Shown here: one piece after another, positions 8,828-18,275 of the stretch | Position numbering within the stretch: the stretch's first letter is position 1 | How the letters are laid out: each line of letters begins with the position of its first letter | DNA from: Salinicola halophyticus | GTDB lineage: Bacteria > Pseudomonadota > Gammaproteobacteria > Pseudomonadales > Halomonadaceae | Assembly (NCBI RefSeq): GCF_003206695.1 | Contig: NZ_PZJN01000018.1 | Location: forward strand, 1-53,266 | DNA length: 53,266 nt | Reading direction: 5' to 3' | Notes under the pieces: generated by a model | What the model saw: the letters and a program-made list of their open reading frames with translations, nothing else | The model's database searches: none | What the model was told of the DNA's origin: nothing | Position numbers and translations under genes: made by a program

Positions 8828-9832
8828 ATGTTCAAATTTTTCCTGGTCAAACTGGCGCAGCTGGTGCCGACGTTCATTGGCGTCACCATCGTTGCGTTCT
8901 CTTTCATTCGCCTGCTGCCGGGCGACCCGATTCTGCTGATGGCGGGGGAGCGCGGCATATCCGCCGAGCGCTACGCCCAGCTCAAGTCCCAAATGGGCTT
9001 CGATCGTTCGCTGATCGTCCAGTATTTCGATTTCCTCAAGGGTTTGCTGCACGGTGATCTGGGTAATTCACTGGTGACTCACGCCCCGGTGATGGACGAG
9101 TTCATGAGCCGCTTTCCGGCCACGCTCGAGCTGTCGCTGTTCGCATTGGCATTCGCCGTCATCATCGGCCTGCCGGCCGGCGTGCTGGCGGCGGTCAAGC
9201 GCGGCAAGACGCTCGATCACACCATCATGGGTATCAGTCTGACCGGCTATTCGATGCCGATCTTCTGGTGGGGCCTGCTGCTGATCATGCTGTTCTCCAC
9301 CATCCTTGGCTGGACACCGGTGTCGGGGCGTATCTCGTACATGTATTTCATCGAGCCGGTAACCGGCTTCATGACCATCGACAGCCTGATCGCCGGGGAC
9401 TGGGGCGCGTTTCTTTCCGCGTTGCACTACCTGATTCTGCCGTCGATCGTGCTGGGGACGATTCCGCTGGCGGTCATCGCACGCCAGACCCGTTCCTCGA
9501 TGCTCGAGGTGCTGGGCGAGGACTACGTGCGCACCGCACGCGCCAAGGGGCTGTCGAATTTCCGGGTGATCATGGTGCACACCCTGCGCAATGCGCTGAT
9601 CTCAGTGGTGACGGTGATCGGCCTTCAGGTCGGCCTGCTGCTGGCGGGGGCGATTCTGACCGAGACGATCTTCTCGTGGCCGGGGATCGGCAAATGGATG
9701 ATCGATGCGATCTCGCGACGCGACTACCCCTCGGTACAGGGTGGCCTGGTGCTGATCGCGTTCATCGTGATGATCGTCAATCTGCTGGTCGATCTCGCCT
9801 ATGGCGTCATCAACCCGCGTATTCGCCACTAA
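8828..9832 (+). CDS. dppB: dipeptide ABC transporter permease DppB
   Basis: 334 residues, six predicted membrane segments, BPD_transp_1 fold. The N-terminus PTFIGVTIVAFSFIRLLPGDP and the EAA loop region EDYVRTARAKGL (coupling to the ATPases) are as in E. coli DppB, and the C-terminus VINPRIRH also matches. It forms the inner-membrane channel with DppC. The ribosome-binding site is weak, consistent with the upstream hairpin limiting expression. It lies 77 nt after dppA and 15 nt before dppC. Confidence 0.95.
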   Translation: MFKFFLVKLAQLVPTFIGVTIVAFSFIRLLPGDPILLMAGERGISAERYAQLKSQMGFDRSLIVQYFDFLKGLLHGDLGNSLVTHAPVMDEFMSRFPATLELSLFALAFAVIIGLPAGVLAAVKRGKTLDHTIMGISLTGYSMPIFWWGLLLIMLFSTILGWTPVSGRISYMYFIEPVTGFMTIDSLIAGDWGAFLSALHYLILPSIVLGTIPLAVIARQTRSSMLEVLGEDYVRTARAKGLSNFRVIMVHTLRNALISVVTVIGLQVGLLLAGAILTETIFSWPGIGKWMIDAISRRDYPSVQGGLVLIAFIVMIVNLLVDLAYGVINPRIRH

Positions 9833-9847
9833 CAGGGGGCTTTCATC

Positions 9848-10747
9848 ATGAGTACCATTTCTACCCCCGCCGCGCCCGGTACCTTTCGCTACCAGCTGGC
9901 GTCTTTCTGGAGTGACTTCAGTGCCAGTCGCGGCGCGCTGGTCGGCCTGCTTTTCATTGTCTTCATCCTGCTGGTCGCGCTGTTCGCGCCCTGGGTCGCG
10001 CCGCATGATCCGGCGATGCAGGATCGCTCGGCGCTGCTGGTCCCGCCGGTGTGGCATGCCGAAGGCAGCTGGAGCTATCTGCTCGGCACCGATGCTGTCG
10101 GTCGCGACGTGCTCTCGCGGTTGATCTACGGGGCGCGTTATTCGCTTTCGATCAGCGCCATGGTGGTCGTGCTCTCCATGGGCGTGGGCATTTTCCTTGG
10201 TCTGCTGGCCGGTTATTTCCGCGGTTGGGTCGAGACCGTGATCACCCGCGTGATGGACGTGGTGCTGGCGTTCCCCAGTCTGCTGCTGGCGCTGGGCCTG
10301 GTCGCCATTCTCAGCCCCGGCCTGACCAGCGCGATGATCGCCATCGCCCTGGTCCAGCTGCCGTATTTCGTGCGTCTGACCCGGGCGGCGGTGATCGGCG
10401 AGAAGGATCGCGAGTACGTCATCGCCAGCCGACTTTCCGGCGCCGGACATCTGCGCCTGATGTTCAACACGCTGCTGCCCAACTGCATGGCCCCGCTGAT
10501 CGTGCAGGCGACGCTTTCGTTCTCTACCGCGATTCTGGATATCGCGGCACTCGGCTTCCTGGGTATGGGCGTTCAGCCGCCGACGCCGGAGTGGGGCGCG
10601 ATGCTGGCCAATGCGCGCGAGTTCATGGGCAGCGCCTACTGGGCGGTCACATTCCCGGGCCTGATCATTCTGCTGACGGTGTTGATGATCAATCTGATGG
10701 GTGACGGCCTGCGCGACGCGCTGGACCCCAAAATGAAACGCTCTTAA
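9848..10747 (+). CDS. dppC: dipeptide ABC transporter permease DppC
   Basis: 299 residues: an N-terminal cytoplasmic stretch of about 30 residues (OppC_N type), then six membrane segments. LLGTDAVGRDVLSRLIYGARYSL is the characteristic permease-C block and DREYVIASRLSGAGH the ATPase-coupling loop. It pairs with DppB. AGGGGG lies before the ATG. In the middle of dppABCDF with tight spacing on both sides. Confidence 0.95.
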   Translation: MSTISTPAAPGTFRYQLASFWSDFSASRGALVGLLFIVFILLVALFAPWVAPHDPAMQDRSALLVPPVWHAEGSWSYLLGTDAVGRDVLSRLIYGARYSLSISAMVVVLSMGVGIFLGLLAGYFRGWVETVITRVMDVVLAFPSLLLALGLVAILSPGLTSAMIAIALVQLPYFVRLTRAAVIGEKDREYVIASRLSGAGHLRLMFNTLLPNCMAPLIVQATLSFSTAILDIAALGFLGMGVQPPTPEWGAMLANAREFMGSAYWAVTFPGLIILLTVLMINLMGDGLRDALDPKMKRS

Positions 10748-10765
10748 CGCCGGAGGTTCTGACTT

Positions 10766-11806
10766 ATGGCATTACTCGATATTGAAGGCCTCAGCGTTCG
10801 CTTCAAGACCAGTAGCGGCCTGTTTGCCGCCGTGGAAGACGTCGATATCAACGTCGACCGCGGCGAAGTATGGTCGATCGTGGGCGAGTCCGGCTCTGGC
10901 AAGTCCGTTTCGATGCTCGCCACCATGGGCCTGCTGCCATGGACGGCGCAGGTCACCGCCGACAGGATGACCTTCGACGGCCAGGATCTGCAGCAGCTGA
11001 GTCCGCGCCAGCGCCGGCGCATCGTCGGCGGCGAGATGTCGATGATCTTTCAGGAACCGATGAGCAGTCTGAACCCCTGCTTCACTGTCGGTACCCAGAT
11101 CGACGAGATGATCAAGCAGCACCTGGGCGGTTCGCGCAAGGAGCGCCACGAACGGGCGCTGGATCTGCTGGCGCAGGTCGGCATCCCCGACCCGGCGCGA
11201 CGGATCAAGGCCTATCCGCATCAGCTTTCCGGCGGCATGAGCCAGCGCGTGATGATTGCCATGGCGATCTCCTGCAATCCGCGGCTGCTGATCGCCGACG
11301 AGCCGACAACGGCACTCGACGTCACCATCCAGGCGCAGATCCTCGAGCTGCTGCTCAAGCTGCAGGAAGATACCGGCATGGCGCTGATCCTGATCACCCA
11401 CGACATGGGTGTGGTCGCGGAAACCGCCAAGCACGTGGTGGTGCAGTACGCCGGCCGCCAGGTCGAGAAGCAGGACGTGAAGTCACTGTTCGCCAATCCG
11501 CGTCACCCGTATACCGAGGCGCTGCTGTCGGCGCTGCCGGAGCGTGCCGGCAATCAGGACCGCCTGCCGACCATTCCCGGCGTCGTTCCCGGTCAGCACG
11601 ATCGCCCGGCCGGCTGCCTGTTCAATCCGCGCTGCCAGTACGCCACCGAGCAATGCCGCGAGGTAGAGCCGGTACCGGCCGCGGACGATCCCGCCCGTAC
11701 GTTGTGTCACTATCCACTGGAAGATGGGATTTCGCCGTCGCCGGCTGCGGCGGGCGTGGCGCGAGACAACCCGCAATCCAGCCCGCATAGAGAGGTGCGC
11801 CCATGA
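10766..11806 (+). CDS. dppD: dipeptide ABC transporter ATPase DppD
   Basis: 346 residues. Walker A GESGSGKS at about 40-47, signature LSGGMSQRV near 155, Walker B with [14 protein letters not shown]-loop [10 protein letters not shown], and the C-terminal oligopeptide/dipeptide extension with conserved cysteines ([14 protein letters not shown]), a region that binds an iron-sulfur cluster in some DppD proteins. One of two ATPases powering import. GGAGG precedes the start; its stop overlaps the dppF start (ATGA), indicating coupled translation. Confidence 0.95.
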   Translation: MALLDIEGLSVRFKTSSGLFAAVEDVDINVDRGEVWSIVGESGSGKSVSMLATMGLLPWTAQVTADRMTFDGQDLQQLSPRQRRRIVGGEMSMIFQEPMSSLNPCFTVGTQIDEMIKQHLGGSRKERHERALDLLAQVGIPDPARRIKAYPHQLSGGMSQRVMIAMAISCNPRLLIADEPTTALDVTIQAQILELLLKLQEDTGMALILITHDMGVVAETAKHVVVQYAGRQVEKQDVKSLFANPRHPYTEALLSALPERAGNQDRLPTIPGVVPGQHDRPAGCLFNPRCQYATEQCREVEPVPAADDPARTLCHYPLEDGISPSPAAAGVARDNPQSSPHREVRP

Positions 11807-12813
11807 GCCGCGATGCCGTACTGAGTGCCGTCAATCTCACGCGCTATTATCAGGTCAAGGGCGGACCGTTCTCCAAGGCGGCGACGGTCAAGGCGCTCAA
11901 CGAAGCGAGTTTCGAGCTCTATCCCGGGCAGACGCTGGCCGTGGTCGGCGAGTCCGGCTGTGGCAAGTCGACGCTCGCTCGTGTGCTGACGATGATCGAG
12001 CCGCCCACCAGCGGCAAGCTGACGATCAGTGGGCATGAGGTCTCATTGAAGGAGGGGCAGCGCCCCCCGGCCGCACTGCGTCGCGAGGTGCAGATCATCT
12101 TCCAGAACCCGTATGGTTCGCTCAATCCGCGCAAGACCGTGGCGACCATGCTGGAAGAACCGCTCAGGCTCAACCGCAAGGAAATGAGCGCGGAAGAGCG
12201 GCGCCAGGCGGCGCTGGAGATGATTGCCAAGGTCGGGCTGCGCCCGGAACATGCCGATCGCTACCCGCACATGTTCTCCGGCGGCCAGCGCCAGCGTATC
12301 GCCATCGCCCGGGCGTTGATGCTCAATCCCAAGATTCTGGTGCTCGATGAGCCAGTGTCGGCGCTGGACCTGTCGATTCAGGCCCAGGTGCTCAACCTGC
12401 TGGCGGATCTGCAGGAAGAGTTCGGTTTGGCCTACGTGTTCATCTCGCATGATCTGTCGGTGGTTCGACGCATCGCCGATGACGTGATCGTGATGTATTT
12501 CGGCCAGCCGGTGGAAACCGGGCCGGCGGAGGAGGTCTTCACGACGCCGCGACATCCCTACACCCAGGCGCTGTTTTCGGCTACCCCGGTGGCGGACCCC
12601 AATCGGCGCCGCGAGCGCGTGCATCTCAAGGGCGAACCGCCGTCGCCGCTGGCGCCGCCGCCGGGATGTCCGTTCGCACCACGCTGCCATCTGGCAACCG
12701 AGGAGTGCACCCAGGTCGATCCGCCGCTGGAGCACGTCAACGACCGGGTCGAGGTGGCGTGTATCCATGTCGACCAGGCGGCCGCCAAGTACGCGCACGC
12801 CGAGGCGAGCTGA
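11803..12813 (+). CDS. dppF: dipeptide ABC transporter ATPase DppF
   Basis: 336 residues. Walker [10 protein letters not shown] at about 49-57, signature FSGGQRQRI, Walker [16 protein letters not shown]-loop ISHDLSVV, and the C-terminal cysteine-containing extension ([14 protein letters not shown]). Partner of DppD and last gene of the operon. ACGGCG/CGCCGT just after the stop could form a small stem but lacks a T-run, so no clear terminator is seen. Confidence 0.95.
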   Translation: MSRDAVLSAVNLTRYYQVKGGPFSKAATVKALNEASFELYPGQTLAVVGESGCGKSTLARVLTMIEPPTSGKLTISGHEVSLKEGQRPPAALRREVQIIFQNPYGSLNPRKTVATMLEEPLRLNRKEMSAEERRQAALEMIAKVGLRPEHADRYPHMFSGGQRQRIAIARALMLNPKILVLDEPVSALDLSIQAQVLNLLADLQEEFGLAYVFISHDLSVVRRIADDVIVMYFGQPVETGPAEEVFTTPRHPYTQALFSATPVADPNRRRERVHLKGEPPSPLAPPPGCPFAPRCHLATEECTQVDPPLEHVNDRVEVACIHVDQAAAKYAHAEAS

Positions 12814-12933
12814 GACGGCGTGCCAGCGCCGTAGCACCACCACCCCCCGCCGAGATCGGCTACGCTGAAGTCAGGTAGCGGCGATGCGACAGCGATCAGC
12901 GCGCATCGAATCATCGACGGAGGGGTGGCAATC

Positions 12934-13380
12934 ATGACTCAGCAGATACTGGTACCCATCGACGGCTCCGCCAGCGCGCGCAAGGCCCTGGCCCACGCTG
13001 TGCTGGTCCAGCAGGCGACCCAGGCCCGGATTCACCTGCTGCATGTTCCCGAGATACCGGTCGCCACGGATGCGCTGGGCGCCATGGTCGGTGCATCACC
13101 GGCCGACTACACGCCGGAGAAGGGGCGTCTGACGGGCGAGCGCCTGCTCGCGGAAGCCTGGCGGGCCGTCAGTGGCGGTTCCGACGAAGTGACCTATCAC
13201 GTCGAGGAAGGGCGACCGGCGCACGTCATCGTGCAGCTGGCGACCAATCTTGGCGTCGACATGATCGTCATGGGCAGTCGCGGCCAGAGCAATCTCAAGA
13301 GCCTGATGGTCGGCAGCGTGTCGCACAAGGTGTCGCATATTGCTCCCTGTCCGGTGATCACGCTGCACATGCCGGATTAG
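12934..13380 (+). CDS. universal stress protein (UspA family, ATP-binding type)
   Basis: 148 residues, a single Usp domain. The ATP-binding motif G-x2-G-x9-G-S is present near the C-terminus ([18 protein letters not shown]), so it belongs to the nucleotide-binding UspFG/MJ0577 type. The ATG at 12934 is about 8 nt after GGAGGGG; a GTG at 12925 overlaps that site and is unlikely. It is a small cytoplasmic stress protein. It converges on sbmA, and the two stop codons overlap by 4 bp, so no terminator separates them. Confidence 0.9.
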   Translation: MTQQILVPIDGSASARKALAHAVLVQQATQARIHLLHVPEIPVATDALGAMVGASPADYTPEKGRLTGERLLAEAWRAVSGGSDEVTYHVEEGRPAHVIVQLATNLGVDMIVMGSRGQSNLKSLMVGSVSHKVSHIAPCPVITLHMPD

Positions 13381-14618
13381 TCGCTGTCTCCTGCTACCGA
13401 GCTGACGTGAATCGTTTCGTGGTCGTCGATCACTGATTCGAAAGTTCGTAGCCGTTTGACGATCGACAGCAGCTCGATGATCGTCGACCAGGAATTGACC
13501 AGATACTGGAACGATTCGCGCACCTGACCGAAGACGTTGAGTACCTGTTGCAACAGGCCCAGCGTCAGCTTGCCGGCGACGATCGACGGCGTCAGCACGA
13601 CGAAAGCGAAGAGCGTGTCCGCCTGCAGGTAGAAGATACGAGCAATATTGAAGTAGGCGTAGTGCCAGTAAAGCCGGAAATAGTTGTGACGCACCCGCGA
13701 GAAGAGCTGACTCATGGTGGCCGGCTCGGCGCGTGACGCGTCGTCCTCGCCGTAGACCAGCTCCTTGCGATAGGCCGCCTCGACGCGCTGATTGCGAAAC
13801 TCGAGCCCTGGCAGCTTGATCCCCACCAGTGCCAGAAACAGCGTGCCGAAAACCGACCAGACGATCGCCGCCCAGACCAGAGCGTTGGAGACATGGCCGA
13901 TCAGTGGCAGTTGGGTGATATGGGATGACATCGTCACCAGCAGCGGCAAAAAGGCGATCAGGGTCAGCACTGCCTTAAGCAGGTTGACCCCCAGCCCCTC
14001 CAGCGTGGTGGAAAAGCGCATGGTGTCTTCCTGCACGCGCTGGGCCGCGCCTTCTACGTGCCGAAGCTGCGGCCAGTGGGCCATGTAGTAGTCGTTCATC
14101 GCCGTGCGCCAGCGAAAGATAAAGTGGCTGACGAAAAACAGATTGAATACGCCCACAGTCACTGCAACGAAGGCGATCCCCGCGAAGGTCAGCATTTCTC
14201 GATAGAGATCCAGTGCGGTCACGTCGCTGCCCCCGCCGAGCGCTTGCTGGACCATGTCCCAGAAGGGGCCATACCAGGCGTTGATGGCAACGCTGGTCTG
14301 GACCGAGAAATAGGTCAGGAAAACGATCAGGGCGCTACCCAGAATCGACCAGTGCTGCCAGCGATGAGGGCAGAGTCGATACCACAGCGTGGCGAACAGC
14401 TCCACGCACAGCGCGTAGTAGACGTAGAACCACAGAAACGAGGACGACCAGAAGCGGGAGACACCGACCGGCAGCGAGGCGTCTGTCGCCAGAGGCGGCA
14501 GGCCGATGGCGGCACCCCAGGCGCTGGCGCCGGTTTCCCACACAATGGCGGCAATCAGCGCCCAGATCAGGGCGCTGGAGAAAAAAAGCGACGGCTTGGG
14601 AAAGAACGATCGGAACAC
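13377..14618 (-). CDS. sbmA: SbmA/BacA-family inner-membrane peptide transporter
   Basis: 413 residues (E. coli SbmA: 406). The start is the GTG at 14618, giving [13 protein letters not shown], which aligns with the SbmA N-terminus; AGGG lies nine bases upstream. Conserved blocks include [30 protein letters not shown] and [20 protein letters not shown]. SbmA/BacA proteins are proton-driven importers of proline-rich peptides, microcins and some antibiotics; they have a transmembrane domain like ABC exporters but no ATPase. The gene follows gntR by 138 nt on the same strand, so it may be co-regulated. Confidence 0.95.
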   Translation of the reverse strand: MFRSFFPKPSLFFSSALIWALIAAIVWETGASAWGAAIGLPPLATDASLPVGVSRFWSSSFLWFYVYYALCVELFATLWYRLCPHRWQHWSILGSALIVFLTYFSVQTSVAINAWYGPFWDMVQQALGGGSDVTALDLYREMLTFAGIAFVAVTVGVFNLFFVSHFIFRWRTAMNDYYMAHWPQLRHVEGAAQRVQEDTMRFSTTLEGLGVNLLKAVLTLIAFLPLLVTMSSHITQLPLIGHVSNALVWAAIVWSVFGTLFLALVGIKLPGLEFRNQRVEAAYRKELVYGEDDASRAEPATMSQLFSRVRHNYFRLYWHYAYFNIARIFYLQADTLFAFVVLTPSIVAGKLTLGLLQQVLNVFGQVRESFQYLVNSWSTIIELLSIVKRLRTFESVIDDHETIHVSSVAGDSD

Positions 14619-14756
14619 GGTGACGGCCCTGCGGCTGGGATGAAGATCGGGATGGCGTGATCCCGCGGCCATCCCGACCTCTCATCGACCTCGAACCGTC
14701 GGTTACGTTCCCTTACGCTCGACGCCGTCGATGGAATGGCTATCCATCATGGTGGT

Positions 14757-15494
14757 TCAGGAAATATCGACCTGATAACGGAAGGTGCTGGCGGCGCCCC
14801 GTGAGCGCCGGTATTCCAGCGGCGTGCGGTCGTAGCCGAGTGCCAGTCGCTCGATCAGCACTACGGGTTCGCCGGACTCGAGATCGAGGATCCTGGCGAT
14901 ATCGGGGGTGGCGGTCTCGACGCTCAGCGTTTCCCTCGCCGAGCCGATCAGCTGACCGCACCGTGATTCGTAGAATGGGTAGAGCAGATTGCCGAAATCG
15001 TCGATCTCGATCTCGATCAAAGCCTCGAAACGCGCCGCCGGCAGCCAGATATCCTCGTGGTAGAGGGGCGCTCCGTCGAACTGCCGGACTCTCTCCAGCC
15101 GAATGACCTTCTCCGATCGCTCCAGCCCCAGCGCATTCGCGATGTCCTGAGCGGGTGATTCCAGCTGGCGATCGAGAATCCGGCTCTCGGGAACTCGGCG
15201 ATCGCCCCTGGCATCGACCTGCCGGAAGAAGCGGAATAGCGAACCTTCGAAGTTGGGCCGCAGGATGAACGTGCCTCGCCCCTGGCTGCGCTTCATCAAT
15301 CCATCCTGAACCAGGGTGTCCACAGCCTTCCTCAGCGTGCCGACGGCAACCCCGTAATGCTTGGTCAGCTCGGCTTCGGTGGGTATCGCGCCGCCAGGTG
15401 TCCATTCTCCAGCGGCGATCTTCGCCAGCATATCGTCACGCAGTCGCTGATAGAGCGGCAGACGTTCGTCTGTCATGGAGCTGATTCCCTTCAT
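14757..15494 (-). CDS. GntR-family regulator, HutC subfamily
   Basis: 245 residues. N-terminal winged helix (about 10-75, with IPTEAELTKHYGVAVGTLRKAVDTL and the wing RSQGRGTFI) and a C-terminal UTRA ligand-binding domain (about 95-235). Of three nearby ATGs, 15494 is preceded at eight bases by GGAGG. The gene is divergent from the amidohydrolase and carrier genes, with paired GTCGTACG repeats between them, so it probably represses that operon and itself. The effector is unknown. Confidence 0.88.
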   Translation of the reverse strand: MKGISSMTDERLPLYQRLRDDMLAKIAAGEWTPGGAIPTEAELTKHYGVAVGTLRKAVDTLVQDGLMKRSQGRGTFILRPNFEGSLFRFFRQVDARGDRRVPESRILDRQLESPAQDIANALGLERSEKVIRLERVRQFDGAPLYHEDIWLPAARFEALIEIEIDDFGNLLYPFYESRCGQLIGSARETLSVETATPDIARILDLESGEPVVLIERLALGYDRTPLEYRRSRGAASTFRYQVDIS

Positions 15495-15549
15495 GAATGT
15501 TCCCTCCATGTTATTTCAAACAACTGTATCACCAAACTTCTCATCTTTA

Positions 15550-15606
15550 GTCGTACGGAGTTAAGCGTACGACCAAAGCGTGTATGATCGATGTATCTAT
15601 ACGACT
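15550..15606. promoter_or_regulatory. inverted-repeat operator and promoter between gntR and the amidohydrolase gene
   Basis: GTCGTACG at 15550-15557 and CGTACGAC at 15566-15573 form perfect 8-bp arms with an 8-bp spacer. A further TACGAC lies at 15600-15605 in CTATACGACT. A plus-strand promoter TTAAGC (15561-15566), 16 bp, TATGAT (15583-15588) is overlapped by the repeat. This fits a site bound by the adjacent GntR regulator. Confidence 0.55.
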
Positions 15607-15695
15607 ATATGAATAGTTCTTTTGGGGCGGTTCTTTGCCAAGATAGAGCGTATCGCTCGCCGCGAGGTGTTCATGCCAATCAGAAAAGGCCGTCC

Positions 15696-16529
15696 ATGAC
15701 GCAACTCCCCCACGCCGGATTGACCGGCTTCGACACTCACGCGCACATCTTCCATCAGGGCCTGAAGCTGGCCGGGAATCGCCGCTATAGCCCGGATTAC
15801 GACGCGACTCTCGAGCAATACCTCGGGCATCTCGATCGCTGCGGCCTCTCCCATGGCGTGCTGGTACAGCCCAGTTTTCTGGGCACCGACAATAGCCACA
15901 TGCTGGCTGCACTACGCGGCTTTCCGCAGCGTCTGCGCGGCACCGCCGTGGTGGAGCGCGACGTGAGCGATGACGTACTCGACGAGCTGGCCGAGGCGGG
16001 GGTCGTCGGCATTCGGCTCAATCTGATCGGTCAGCCCCTGGATGATTATCGTAGCGCACCGTGGCAAGCGCTATTCGCCAAACTGGCGAGCCGGGGATGG
16101 TCGGTGGAAATCCAGCGCGGGATGGACGATCTGGCCCGGATCGTGCCTCAGATTCTGAAAGCCGGCGTGGCGGTGGTGATCGATCATTTCGGTTTGCCCG
16201 CGGGAGAGATCGATCCGGTCAATTCGAACCATCAAGCGCTGCTATCCCTGCTTTCGAGCGAGGATGTCTGGGTCAAACTGTCGGCAACGTATCGCAGCCG
16301 CTCGAACCCGGCTCAGGCATCGAGGTCGATCGAACGCCTACGCGATGCCTATGGCCATAGCGAGCGACTGCTTTGGGGCAGCGACTGGCCGCATACGCGA
16401 TTCGAGGCCCAGACCGATTACGACGCCCAGTTCGCGCTGATGCAGACGCTGCTGCCGAACGCCGACGAGCGTCGGCAGGTTCTGGTGGAGAACCCGGCCA
16501 GGCTGTTCAAGATCGAGCTCGCGAGCTGA
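15696..16529 (+). CDS. amidohydrolase-2 family metal-dependent hydrolase (lactonase-like)
   Basis: 277 residues, TIM-barrel amidohydrolase of the COG3618 type. The metal-binding FDTHAHIF motif is near the N-terminus, VIDHFG in the middle, and WGSDWPHT near residue 230 supplies the catalytic aspartate. This motif set is shared by 2-pyrone-4,6-dicarboxylate lactonase and sugar-acid lactonases or isomerases. Start at 15696, preceded by AAGG; the frame is open further 5' but overlaps the operator. It lies 69 nt before a carrier gene in the same orientation. Inference: it opens a lactone of a carboxylate imported by that carrier. Confidence 0.8.
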   Translation: MTQLPHAGLTGFDTHAHIFHQGLKLAGNRRYSPDYDATLEQYLGHLDRCGLSHGVLVQPSFLGTDNSHMLAALRGFPQRLRGTAVVERDVSDDVLDELAEAGVVGIRLNLIGQPLDDYRSAPWQALFAKLASRGWSVEIQRGMDDLARIVPQILKAGVAVVIDHFGLPAGEIDPVNSNHQALLSLLSSEDVWVKLSATYRSRSNPAQASRSIERLRDAYGHSERLLWGSDWPHTRFEAQTDYDAQFALMQTLLPNADERRQVLVENPARLFKIELAS

Positions 16530-16598
16530 GCGCCGATAGGTCAGAGAACGAGCACGCATGACGAGTGCGCACGACAAGCAGAAAAGGGGAACCGACTT

Positions 16599-17900
16599 AT
16601 GATGAGTCTATTGGTGGTGGGGGCGATCATCGTATCCATCATTCTGGGGTATCGCACCCGGATCAATATCGGGCTGTTCGCGATCGCCTTCGCCTACCTG
16701 ATCGGTTGCTTCGGGCTGGGTCTGAGTCCCAAGGAAGTGATCGCGATGTGGCCGCTGAAGATATTCTTCATCATCTTCTCGGTGTGCCTGTTTTACAGTT
16801 TCGCCATCGTCAACGGCACGCTGGAGAAGCTGGCCGAACATCTGATGTATCGCTGCCGCCATTTCCCGCATCTGCTGCCGTTCGCCATCTTCCTGGCGGC
16901 GGTCGTGATCTCGGCGCTGGGAGCCGGGTATTACACCGTGCTGGCGTTCATGGCGCCGATCACGCTGCTGCTGTGCAGCCGCACCGGGTTGAACCTGATC
17001 GTCGGTGCCATGGCGGTCAACTACGGCGCGCTGGCAGGCGCCAACTTCGTTTCCAGCCAGAGCGGCATCATCTTCCGCACGCTGATGACCAATTCGGGCA
17101 TCTCCGATAATCAGGCTTTCATCAACAGTTTCGGCATCTTCGCCAGCACCATGATCGTGCCGATCGTCGTCCTCGCCGGCCTGATTCTTTTCAGCCGCAA
17201 GCGCGGTACGGCGATGGTCTCGCTGGCGCATGTCGAACGTCCCAGCCCGCTGAGTCCTAACCAGCGTTCCACCCTGATTCTGACCCTGGTGATGATGGCC
17301 ACCGTGCTGCTGCCGCCCATCGCCAGCCTGATTCTGCCCGACAACACCGCCGTGACGTTCGTCAATTCCAAGGTGGATATCGGCCTGATCGCCAGCGTGT
17401 TCTCGGTCATCGCGCTGCTGATGAAACTGGGCGACGAGCGCAAGGCCATCGCCTCGCTGCCGTGGGGCACGATCATCATGATCTGCGGCGTCGGCATGCT
17501 GATCTCGGTGGCGATCAAGGCCGGCACCATCGATCTGCTCGGCTCCTGGATCGGGACCAATATTCCGCCGGTGCTGATTCCAGTCGCGTTCGGCATCGTG
17601 GCCGCGTTCATGTCGCTGTTCGCCAGCACCCTAGGCGTGGTCACGCCGGCACTGTTCCCGCTGGTGCCGTCGCTGGCCGGCACGCTATCGATCGATCCGA
17701 TGATCATCTTCATCGCCATCGTGGTCGGCGCGCAGGCCACCTCGATCTCGCCGTTCTCCTCCGGTGGCAGCCTGATTCTCGGCTCCTGCCCCACAGACGA
17801 AGCGCGTTCAGGGCTCCTGCCCAAGCTGCTGTTCCGCGCCGCGCCGCTGGGTTTCATCGCCGCGCTGGTGTTCAATTTGCTGCTGACGTTCGTGTTCTGA
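16599..17900 (+). CDS. SLC13/MatC-like dicarboxylate carrier
   Basis: 433 residues, about 11-12 membrane segments, ion-transporter superfamily. It resembles the MatC/SLC13 type: two similar halves with hairpin-like serine- and glycine-rich segments (NYGALAGANFVSSQSG in the first half, TSISPFSSGGSLILG in the second). AAGGGGA lies eight bases before the first ATG. A strong terminator follows. Inference: sodium- or proton-coupled uptake of a di- or tricarboxylate, or sugar acid, for the neighbouring amidohydrolase. Confidence 0.8.
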   Translation: MMSLLVVGAIIVSIILGYRTRINIGLFAIAFAYLIGCFGLGLSPKEVIAMWPLKIFFIIFSVCLFYSFAIVNGTLEKLAEHLMYRCRHFPHLLPFAIFLAAVVISALGAGYYTVLAFMAPITLLLCSRTGLNLIVGAMAVNYGALAGANFVSSQSGIIFRTLMTNSGISDNQAFINSFGIFASTMIVPIVVLAGLILFSRKRGTAMVSLAHVERPSPLSPNQRSTLILTLVMMATVLLPPIASLILPDNTAVTFVNSKVDIGLIASVFSVIALLMKLGDERKAIASLPWGTIIMICGVGMLISVAIKAGTIDLLGSWIGTNIPPVLIPVAFGIVAAFMSLFASTLGVVTPALFPLVPSLAGTLSIDPMIIFIAIVVGAQATSISPFSSGGSLILGSCPTDEARSGLLPKLLFRAAPLGFIAALVFNLLLTFVF

Positions 17901-17921
17901 ACGGGGTGGGTGAGGGAGCGT

Positions 17922-17946
17922 AAAGGGAGCGCTTTGCGCTCCCTTT
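17922..17946 (+). terminator. hairpin terminator after the carrier gene
   Basis: A 10-bp perfect stem (AAAGGGAGCG with CGCTCCCTTT) and a five-base loop 21 nt after the stop; the 3' arm itself ends in TTT. Likely ends the amidohydrolase-carrier transcript. Confidence 0.75.
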
Positions 17947-18275
17947 CCATCGCGCGACGGTGCGCGCTCCTGTGAGACCAAGATGAGATGGAGAGACAGT
18001 GTTGGCAATTTGGCGCTAATTTTTGGATATTGTGTGGCTAGGCGGAGCACCGCTCGATAACAGCTCGATAACAACAACCAGGCAGCGTCCATGTCAGAAC
18101 TCGAGAAAAAGTTCTCCTCGGATATTCGGTTACCCGAGTCGGACACCGTTCGTCTCCGCTCGCCTTTCTCTCCCAGCCTTCGCTTTCGCGCCCTCGCGTC
18201 AGACCCAACTACCAAAACTTCGGCCGGTTGTTCGTCAACCAGGCTGGGTGAGAGACCTCGACTTTCAGGGATGCC
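17947..18275. other. intergenic region with promoter-like sequence and an 11-bp tandem repeat
   Basis: TTGGCA at 18002-18007 and GATATT 18 bp later resemble a sigma-70 promoter for the following ABC operon. GCTCGATAACA is repeated head to tail at 18052-18062 and 18063-18073, exactly one helical turn apart. A short frame from 18091 (62 codons, MSELEKKFSSDIRLPESD...) runs into the ABC gene; it has no clear ribosome-binding site or recognisable product and is not called as a gene. Confidence 0.4.

Noticed and set aside
18091-18275. 62-codon frame upstream of the fused ATPase as a leader-peptide gene
   Set aside because: No clear ribosome-binding site, no regulatory codon run, and no recognisable product.
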